A stretch of DNA of 37,468 nucleotides from an uncultured Acidobacteriia bacterium. GTDB lineage: Bacteria > Acidobacteriota > Terriglobia > Bryobacterales > Bryobacteraceae. The notes below the pieces were generated by a model. It was not told where the DNA came from, did not search any database, and saw nothing but the letters and a program-made list of their open reading frames with translations. Each line of letters opens with the position of its first letter. The stretch's first letter is position 1. The position numbers were made by a program, and so were the translations under genes. The stretch lies in contig CAIRSA010000278.1 of assembly GCA_903881085.1 (NCBI GenBank), positions 1 through 37,468 of the forward strand, given 5' to 3'. Positions 32,188 through 37,468 of this stretch are shown piece by piece.

Positions 32188-33679
32188 GGCCCTTTCTTTT
32201 CTTCTCATATCACATGCTTTGCCTCACGGCCACGCTGCCGTACTGCGCGGCACAATCACTGATTATCTGACCGGCAAGCCCATCGCGCGTGCCCGCGTAA
32301 CGCTCGAAGCCGTCGGGCGAATCGATGGGCAACTCCCCACACCTCTATTAACCGATGGGAATGGCCAATTCCTGTTTCCCAAGCTCGGCCCTGGTGCCTA
32401 TCTGGTCTCCGCGGCGAAGAGTGGTTTCGTCCGCACCCGGTTTGGCCAGCGCCATTGGAACTCCCCCGGCACGCCGGTCGTTCTGGAACAGGAGAGCCTC
32501 TATTCCGCCGATCTCAAGCTCCATCGGCCTGGAGCCGTGATGGGCGAAGTGCTCGATGAAAACGGTCTGGGCATTGCAAACATCACGGTATACGCCTGGA
32601 AATCAGGCCGGGCACTGAAACTGATTGCCGCGGCGGAAACCGACGATCGAGGCTTTTTCCGCGTCCACGGCCTCCAGCCTGGCCGCTACTTCCTCCGCAC
32701 CGCGGCGAAGGAACTGGAGGACCATCAAGGACTTCTGCCCACCTTTCTAGGCGGTGTCACACGCGCCGCAGAGGCACTTCCGCTCGATGTGAAGCTCGAC
32801 CAGGAAGTCACCAAAGTTTCCATCCAGCCCCGGCCCGGCCGTCTGACCAATCTTAGCGGCACAGTGGCAGGCGGCCCCTCCGGAAGGGTCATTATTTATA
32901 CCGATACCGGTAAACAGGAGCTCCCTGTAAACGGCGATGGACGTTTCTCCGTGGGGCAGTTGGCGCCAGGCGAATACGAACTACTCGCTGAGTCGGGTTC
33001 CGGCGTCGCCCTGTTGACCGCCCAATCGCGGGTTGTACTCTCCAAGGAAAACGAATCCGCCACATTGCAACTAACCCCTGCACCGCAATTGCGGGTCCAC
33101 TGCGAGGCTCCCGGTGGCAAGTTGACCGCCTCACAGCCGGTCTCAATCTTCGTCCGCCGCCGCGAAGAGAGCGCCGAATCCCAATCCCTCCGCGTCACCT
33201 GCGGCGAGAACTTGCCACTCTTACCTGGCACATGGGAATTTGCTGCCGCCGCGCCGCCCGATATGTACGTCGCCGAAGTGCGAAATGCCGTCGCCGCTGG
33301 AGATTCCTATGATGTCCGTGTCAATTTGGGCCAGTCGCTGGATGTTACGGTCGTCTTTGCATCCCAACCTGGAACACTTTCCGGGAAAGTTACAACTGCC
33401 GATGGAGACTCCGCCATCGGAGCACCTGTTTTTTTGAATGCCTTGGATGCGGATTTGCGCAGCCGCTTGGGCGGCATCAGGATGATTCGCAGCGGTGAAA
33501 AAGGCGAGTATTTATTTAATGGTTTGGCGCCAGGAAGGTATGAAGTCATCAGTTCGTTCGACATGCAGGATCCGGGCGATGCACATTGGCCAGTGGGAGC
33601 AGGAGGCTCAGTGACTATCGACCAAAATGGGAAAACTCAATTGGACATTAAAGTGCAACGTATAGGTGAGGTAAGCTAG
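32099..33679 (+). CDS. Exported carboxypeptidase-regulatory-like repeat protein
   Basis: Beta-rich surface or periplasmic protein of 526 residues. At least three CarboxypepD_reg/Cna-B-like modules are visible: AVLRGTITDYLTGKPIARARVTL with GNGQFLFPKLGPGAYLV (about 47-110), AVMGEVLDENGLGIANITVY with DRGFFRVHGLQPGRYFLR (about 145-205), and GTLSGKVTTADGDSAIGAPV with EKGEYLFNGLAPGRYEV (about 430-490). A membrane-entry segment at about 30-46 is the signal peptide. With the ATG at 32099 the basic N-region is long and overlaps the HTH gene by 89 bases; a GTG at 32147 would give a more normal signal peptide and is a good alternative. Function unknown. Confidence 0.8.
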   Translation: MTGCKSIPGPSKKKLPVRHSFCSNTRRVVKALSFLLISHALPHGHAAVLRGTITDYLTGKPIARARVTLEAVGRIDGQLPTPLLTDGNGQFLFPKLGPGAYLVSAAKSGFVRTRFGQRHWNSPGTPVVLEQESLYSADLKLHRPGAVMGEVLDENGLGIANITVYAWKSGRALKLIAAAETDDRGFFRVHGLQPGRYFLRTAAKELEDHQGLLPTFLGGVTRAAEALPLDVKLDQEVTKVSIQPRPGRLTNLSGTVAGGPSGRVIIYTDTGKQELPVNGDGRFSVGQLAPGEYELLAESGSGVALLTAQSRVVLSKENESATLQLTPAPQLRVHCEAPGGKLTASQPVSIFVRRREESAESQSLRVTCGENLPLLPGTWEFAAAAPPDMYVAEVRNAVAAGDSYDVRVNLGQSLDVTVVFASQPGTLSGKVTTADGDSAIGAPVFLNALDADLRSRLGGIRMIRSGEKGEYLFNGLAPGRYEVISSFDMQDPGDAHWPVGAGGSVTIDQNGKTQLDIKVQRIGEVS

Positions 33680-33721
33680 GCTAGGTAAACTGACTGTGGA
33701 CGCGACCAGTCAAAGAACCAC

Positions 33722-33749
33722 TAATGATTCCTGCAAAATGGGCCGATAA
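33722..33749 (+). promoter_or_regulatory. Sigma-28 (FliA)-type promoter of the flgM operon
   Basis: A perfect FliA -10 element GCCGATAA lies at 33742-33749. A TAAT at 33722-33725 is close to the -35 consensus TAAA, with a 16-base spacer (15 is typical). It is 48 bases upstream of flgM, which has its own GGAG ribosome site. Placement before flgM, flgK and flgL is just where late flagellar promoters occur. Confidence 0.65.
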
Positions 33750-33797
33750 GCAATATGACAAATCGCTAACCACGATTTCGCACGGAGACGAGCGCTT

Positions 33798-34151
33798 ATG
33801 AAGATAAACAATCCTGGCATTGCCGCAGGCGCGGTAGGGTTGCCCGGTGACAACAACATCTCAAACGCGAATAAAGCCAACAGGTCGGCTTCGCTGGAAA
33901 AACTCGGCCATTCGGGCGCCTATGGCCAAACGTCAGATTTGTCATCCGTCGGGTCAGATCATGTTTCTATCTCACCATTGGCCCAGGCCTTACAGTCGTT
34001 ACGGTCGGATTCGCCGGGACGGCAAGCTCGCATTGATGCATTAACCGAACAGGTGGCCAACGGCAGCTACAGTGTCGATTCGGCTACGCTCAGCAAGAGT
34101 CTCATTCAAGGCGCGTTGTCGCCGAGTGACCCATCTTCGACACCAGACTAG
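33798..34151 (+). CDS. flgM: Anti-sigma-28 factor FlgM
   Basis: FlgM-like inhibitor of the flagellar sigma factor FliA, 117 residues. The N-terminal two thirds are polar and of low complexity, fitting the disordered export half. The C-terminal sigma-binding part has VSISPLAQALQSL, then GRQARIDALTEQVANGSYSV, then SATLSKSLIQGAL, the usual FlgM pattern of basic helix, GxYxVD turn and final helix. It is the first gene behind the sigma-28-like promoter, which gives classical feedback: FlgM is exported once the hook is complete, releasing FliA. Confidence 0.85.
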   Translation: MKINNPGIAAGAVGLPGDNNISNANKANRSASLEKLGHSGAYGQTSDLSSVGSDHVSISPLAQALQSLRSDSPGRQARIDALTEQVANGSYSVDSATLSKSLIQGALSPSDPSSTPD

Positions 34152-34183
34152 TCGAATTAAGTAATCAAAGCCCGGGAGTACCA

Positions 34184-34483
34184 ATGTCACGCCAGAACCC
34201 GGTGCGAGCCTTTGAGAGCTACCTGGAGCAGGCAGGTAAAGCCTTGGCTTCCGCAGCTCCACAACAGGCTTGCGCCCTTCTAACCAACGCGATTTCTCAA
34301 TTCGAAATTGTTCTGGGCGATCCCAGTCAGATTTCGGCAGCAACCCTTGCGGGCATGCAGCTACAGATTCGAAATCTATCTAAACTCGCTTGCGAAGGAG
34401 ATCGAATTACTTCGAATTGGCTGGCCATGGTGGCCCCGGCAACGGAAATGAACCGAAGCGGAGGCGTTGATATTTATGGGTAG
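34184..34483 (+). CDS. Small protein in the FlgN chaperone position
   Basis: Protein of 99 residues, mostly alpha-helical (AFESYLEQAGKALASAAPQQ, LAGMQLQIRNLSKLACEGDR). It lies between flgM and flgK, exactly where flgN, the export chaperone for the hook-filament junction proteins FlgK and FlgL, is found in many genomes. Sequence similarity to FlgN is not evident by eye and the protein is shorter than typical FlgN (about 140), so the role is inferred from position. Ribosome site GGGAG at 34174-34178. It overlaps flgK by eight bases. Confidence 0.7.
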   Translation: MSRQNPVRAFESYLEQAGKALASAAPQQACALLTNAISQFEIVLGDPSQISAATLAGMQLQIRNLSKLACEGDRITSNWLAMVAPATEMNRSGGVDIYG

Positions 34484-35837
34484 TTTATTTGGAGCCCTCG
34501 CATCCACGGCTGAGTCGATGCGCGCCCTTGAGCGCTCGGTCAACGTCGTTCAAAACAATGTCGCAAACGCATCTACTCCCGGCTACGCCAAGCAAACGCA
34601 GGTCCTCTCCGCCAACCGTTTCAATCCTTCCGCAGGCCTGCCAGGCGGCGTTTCGGCCGGCGTCACCCTTTCATCTCGCAACCAATTCGCAGAAACCTCC
34701 GTTCGCGCCCGGCAGTCTGCTCTCGGATCCTCAAGTCAAAAAGTATCTGATCTTTCTCAAGTGCAGCAGATTTTCACGGTTGCTGACGGCGCCGGCATCA
34801 ACGGCGCACTGGGTGAGCTTTTCAAGAGCTTTTCCCAATTAACGGTCTCACCCAACGATTCCTCAAGCCGCCAGGTGGTGCTTGATCGCGCTCAGGCCCT
34901 TGCCGCAAGCATCAATTCCGCCTCCGCCAGTCTGGCCACCTCCGCAACAACCCTGAATACCCAGACCAACAGCACTCTGGACCACGTCAACAAACTGGTG
35001 GAACAGATCGCAGGGTTGAATAAAGCCCTTCGTGATGACATTAACTCTTCGGGAGATGCTGGCCTGGATGCGCAGATGAACAGCGGCCTGGAACAACTCT
35101 CCACACTGGTGAACTATACGGCGATTCATCAGCCCGATGGAACCGTCAGCGTCTTTTTCGGAGGGCAGACACCTCTGGTTCTAGGTACGCACCAGTTTCC
35201 GGTTAGCGCCGGTTTTCTAAACGGCGGTATTCAGATCAACAACGCCGATGGCTTGGACGTCACCAATCAGTTGACCGGTGGCCAATTGAGCGCCCTGGTG
35301 ACGGAAAAGAACACCGTTTATCCTTCCTATGCCGCGGACCTGAATACACTCGCCACTTCCATCGCCGATCGGGTCAACGGCATTCTGCAAGGTGGCGTGG
35401 ATCAAAATGGCGCCACCCCGTCTACCGCACTATTCATCTACAACGCTGCCTTGGGCGCGGCCGCCACACTCACCACCAATGCGCTGACTCCGGATCAGTT
35501 TGCCGCGGCGTTGCCAAACGCACCTGGCGGTAACGGCAACGCGCTGAACCTGTCGGCTTTGAGCGCATCAAAAGAGATCAACGGCTATTCGTTCACAGAG
35601 TTTTATGGCAATCTGGCGTCAAAAGTAGGGCGTGACCTCTCCACCGCGAAGGACGACACCACCAGCAACCAGCAACTGCTGAATCAAGCAGCTGCCATCC
35701 GCGAACAGGTGTCCGGTGTCAATCTCGACGAAGAAGCCGCCCGTCTGGTGCAACTCCAACGCGGATATCAGGCGTCGTCCAAAATGTTGACGGTGCTCAA
35801 CGAAATGACAACTACCATTATCGAGCTGATCAGATAA
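34476..35837 (+). CDS. flgK: Flagellar hook-associated protein 1, FlgK
   Basis: Hook-filament junction protein of 453 residues. N-terminal D0 coiled-coil region GSLFGALASTAESMRALERS and VNVVQNNVANASTPGYAKQT carry the flagellar rod/hook signature. The C-terminal D0 helix has SGVNLDEEAARLVQLQRGYQ, ASSKMLTVLNEM. The central variable domain is smaller than in enteric FlgK (about 547 residues). The ATG at 34476 lies 11 bases after GGAGG; a TTG at 34467 is too close to it. It is followed 12 bases later by flgL. Confidence 0.94.
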   Translation: MGSLFGALASTAESMRALERSVNVVQNNVANASTPGYAKQTQVLSANRFNPSAGLPGGVSAGVTLSSRNQFAETSVRARQSALGSSSQKVSDLSQVQQIFTVADGAGINGALGELFKSFSQLTVSPNDSSSRQVVLDRAQALAASINSASASLATSATTLNTQTNSTLDHVNKLVEQIAGLNKALRDDINSSGDAGLDAQMNSGLEQLSTLVNYTAIHQPDGTVSVFFGGQTPLVLGTHQFPVSAGFLNGGIQINNADGLDVTNQLTGGQLSALVTEKNTVYPSYAADLNTLATSIADRVNGILQGGVDQNGATPSTALFIYNAALGAAATLTTNALTPDQFAAALPNAPGGNGNALNLSALSASKEINGYSFTEFYGNLASKVGRDLSTAKDDTTSNQQLLNQAAAIREQVSGVNLDEEAARLVQLQRGYQASSKMLTVLNEMTTTIIELIR

Positions 35838-35849
35838 TCAGGAAGACCC

Positions 35850-36758
35850 ATGACAAACGGAATCGACGCCTCGACACAACAATTTCTAACCGACGTGAAC
35901 GCCGTACAAGCGCGCTCTGAAAAGGCGCAGCGCCAGCTCTCCAGCGGCCTGCGGATTTCCGTCGCTTCGGACTCGCCCGACGAGATCTCGCAATTACTCC
36001 AGGTCCGCGTCGATCTACAGCACAACACCCAGGTCGCGAGCAATCTCGGTCGCGTCAAAACCGAAGTCGATACAGCCGAACAGGCACTTAGCGATTCCAC
36101 CGCCCTGCTTGACCGCGTCAACGTGCTGGGAACGCAGGGCGCCAACGGAACGCAGACGGCCAGCGCAAACCAGATCATCGGCGGCGAAGTACAAACACTG
36201 TTTCAACGGCTGGTGGCCATCAGCAATACCGTGGTCGACGGCCGCCATATCTTCAGTGGCGATAGCGATCAGGTCAACGCTTACCAACTGGACAACACAC
36301 AACCCAATGGTGTCAGCGCCTACGGCGGCACGGCCACCACCCGCCAGGCCCAACACCCCAGTGGAACCTTGTTCTCCATCGCCAAAACAGCGCAGGAGAT
36401 TTTCGACGACCCCGCGCCGCAAAACAGCGTCTTCGGCGCCGTCAACGCACTACAAATCGCCCTCACCAACAACGATGCCGCGGGGATCAAAACCGCTCTC
36501 GGCAACTTGACCACCGCCTCGAACTTTCTCAATACGAAACTGGCGTTCTACGGCACTGTGCAGAATCAGGTACGGGAAGCCTCCGATTACGCCAGCAAGC
36601 AGGACGTCCGCCTAAAGTCGGAATTGAGCAACCTGCAGGACGCCGACATCACCCAGGCCATCACGGAATTGACGCAAGCCAAATACACGCAACAGGCCGC
36701 CATGCAGGCCCGTGCCGCCGTTCCCAAGACCAGCCTCTTTGACTTCCTATTCCGCTAA
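35850..36758 (+). CDS. flgL: Flagellar hook-associated protein 3, FlgL
   Basis: Flagellin-related junction protein of 302 residues. Flagellin-type N-terminal helix: QQFLTDVNAVQARSEKAQRQ, then LSSGLRISVASDSPDEISQL. C-terminal helix: LSNLQDADITQAITELTQAK, YTQQAAMQARAAVPKTSLFD. The segment VVDGRHIFSGD is the FlgL-specific core motif. GGAAG ribosome site precedes the ATG. Last gene of this flagellar operon in the window; csrA and fliW, common next neighbours, are not here. Confidence 0.94.
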   Translation: MTNGIDASTQQFLTDVNAVQARSEKAQRQLSSGLRISVASDSPDEISQLLQVRVDLQHNTQVASNLGRVKTEVDTAEQALSDSTALLDRVNVLGTQGANGTQTASANQIIGGEVQTLFQRLVAISNTVVDGRHIFSGDSDQVNAYQLDNTQPNGVSAYGGTATTRQAQHPSGTLFSIAKTAQEIFDDPAPQNSVFGAVNALQIALTNNDAAGIKTALGNLTTASNFLNTKLAFYGTVQNQVREASDYASKQDVRLKSELSNLQDADITQAITELTQAKYTQQAAMQARAAVPKTSLFDFLFR

Positions 36759-36776
36759 ACCTGGAAAAAGCTGTTG

Positions 36777-36931
36777 CCCGTAAATTCTACGGGAATGCAC
36801 GACTCTGCAAACCGGGGACTGCCTACATGTTTCCGGCGTCTTTTGCCGGAATCATGCGGGCTGTCCCCGGTTTGCCCCATGCAACACTGCCCGCAATGCG
36901 AGTCACCCGGCGGGTGACGAGCACGTTGCAT
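36777..36931. repeat. Hairpin-rich intergenic segment after flgL
   Basis: The 308 bases between flgL and the UPF0175-like start hold several stem-loops. CCCGTA-aattc-TACGGG lies at 36777-36793. A long two-tier hairpin spans 36808-36874, with 12-base outer arms CAAACCGGGGAC and GTCCCCGGTTTG and an inner stem TTCCGGC/GCCGGAA (36831-36851). A third structure has outer arms ATGCAAC/GTTGCAT (36879-36931) around GTCACCC-ggc-GGGTGAC (36902-36918). They may end the flagellar transcript, though no T-run follows, or may be remnants of small palindromic mobile elements. Confidence 0.6.
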
Positions 36932-36949
36932 ACAACCCATGCCAAATCG

Positions 36950-37074
36950 TCAGACATCCTGACCTCGAAGGAAAATAGCATGAGCCAGAACCGCTTACCA
37001 ACGTGCGCGGTTCTTCGGGATCAATTGAATTTCCATTTCCCGGCCCAATTCCCCGTCGAGGTCAGGATGTCTGA
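36950..37074. repeat. Perfect 19-bp inverted repeat flanking the antitoxin-like start
   Basis: Left arm at 36950-36968 begins TCAGACATCC and ends CTCGA; the right arm at 37056-37074 is its exact 19-base reverse complement. The 87 bases between contain a further 8-bp stem AGAACCGC (36987-36994) with GCGGTTCT (37007-37014). The right arm covers both the ribosome site GAGG (37058-37061) and the ATG (37067) of the next gene. It could be terminal repeats of a miniature mobile element or an mRNA structure hiding the start. Confidence 0.75.
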
Positions 37075-37294
37075 AGTTACGATTCATATCCCGGACGACC
37101 TTGCCAACCGCATGATCGCTGCCGGTTGCGATTTGTCGCGGAAAGCGTTGCAAGCCCTGACCCTTGAAGAGTACAGGAATGGCCGCCTGACCGATCCTGA
37201 ATTTCTCCGCTTTCTCGGCTTCGAGACGCGATACGAAACGCTTGGCCTCCAGGCTTTGCGACCGGCCGGGAAGGCCCTGCACGTCGCGTTTTAA
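37067..37294 (+). CDS. UPF0175-like (antitoxin-like) protein, chimeric 3' end
   Basis: Short protein of 75 residues. MSEVTIHIPDDLANRMIAAG, then DLSRKALQALTLEEYRNGRL, then TDPEFLRFLGFETRYE resembles UPF0175 proteins, small DNA-binding antitoxin-like proteins. Usual members end soon after with a short helix of the kind DGFLKAH; here the frame instead runs antisense into a transposase remnant (from about 37240), so the last 18 or so residues are probably not native. The ATG at 37067 has GAGG five bases upstream. An ATG at 36980 with AAGGA would give 104 residues, the extra ones unrelated to the family. No toxin partner is visible. Confidence 0.5.
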   Translation: MSEVTIHIPDDLANRMIAAGCDLSRKALQALTLEEYRNGRLTDPEFLRFLGFETRYETLGLQALRPAGKALHVAF

Positions 37295-37468
37295 GTGAGC
37301 CCAACAATATTGCATTTTGCCGGCGGAATGGTATTTTAGATAGGCTGAAAACTGGTCGCTGCAAATAATCACTTGGAAAACCGCCCTTACAACGAGAGCA
37401 GTACCGCAGTGTTTCGATGGAGGGCTACAGTGTAGAACACGAATAAAATGGCACCTTCATACATAGGC
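37240..37468 (-). pseudogene. IS66-type transposase remnant
   Basis: Reading the minus strand inward from the window edge, one open frame gives a PSKHCGTALVV segment, then IICSDQFSAYLKYHSAG, then KMQYCWAHLKRDVQGLPGRS. SDxFSAY and CWAHLKRD are hallmarks of the IS66 DDE transposase core (the Asp is the second catalytic residue). The similarity ends near 37240, where the antitoxin-like gene begins on the other strand, so the 3' end of the transposase is missing. The 5' part lies outside the window. No terminal inverted repeat is seen at the junction. Confidence 0.5.

Noticed and set aside
36827..36979. Upstream start of a 155-residue frame before the antitoxin-like gene
   Set aside because: The added residues are encoded by intergenic hairpins, show no family similarity, and have no ribosome site at 36827.

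Overview
The window looks like the chromosome of a soil acidobacterium of the Bryobacterales/Solibacterales type (Candidatus Solibacter-like). This is an inference from content. It is GC-rich and has an Oar-like TonB-dependent receptor with an N-terminal carboxypeptidase-regulatory domain, a PadR regulator paired with a membrane protein, DUF1080 and sialate-esterase enzymes, CXXCH cytochromes of the planctomycete/acidobacterial kind, and many TTG/GTG starts. No rRNA, tRNA or CRISPR array was seen.

Region 1 (104-13251, + strand) is one tightly coupled operon for a type II secretion system (T2SS). It opens with an ECF sigma factor, a zinc-finger anti-sigma factor and an unknown exported protein. 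Then come gspE, F, G, H, I, J, K, an L-like PilM/PilN protein, an M/PilO-like protein, a GspC-like protein, an unknown exported protein and the secretin gspD. Most junctions overlap by 1-4 bases. A pair of inverted REP-like hairpins sits between gspJ and gspK. A parvulin-type peptidyl-prolyl isomerase follows at 13282-14220.

Region 2 (14205-21550) holds metabolic genes. On the minus strand are an exported esterase, an FAD amine oxidoreductase, an aldehyde dehydrogenase homologue that has lost its catalytic residues, and a Tat-exported Gfo/Idh/MocA oxidoreductase. Divergent from these are a DapA-family lyase and a PLP-dependent decarboxylase. A shared amino acid or amine catabolic role is possible but unproven.

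Region 3 (21648-31646, minus strand) has a large TonB receptor, a Wzz-like membrane protein with its PadR regulator (preceded by a striking 44-bp palindrome), an exported FAD oxidoreductase, a DUF1080-sialate esterase fusion, and two related c-type cytochromes. One of the cytochromes carries a copper monooxygenase-like domain.

Region 4 (31858-36758, + strand) has a short RodZ-type HTH protein, a carboxypeptidase-regulatory repeat protein, and a late flagellar operon (flgM, flgN-like, flgK, flgL) behind a sigma-28-like promoter. The right end (36759-37468) is dense in hairpins. It holds a UPF0175-like antitoxin gene whose start lies inside a perfect 19-bp inverted repeat, and an IS66-type transposase remnant on the other strand.
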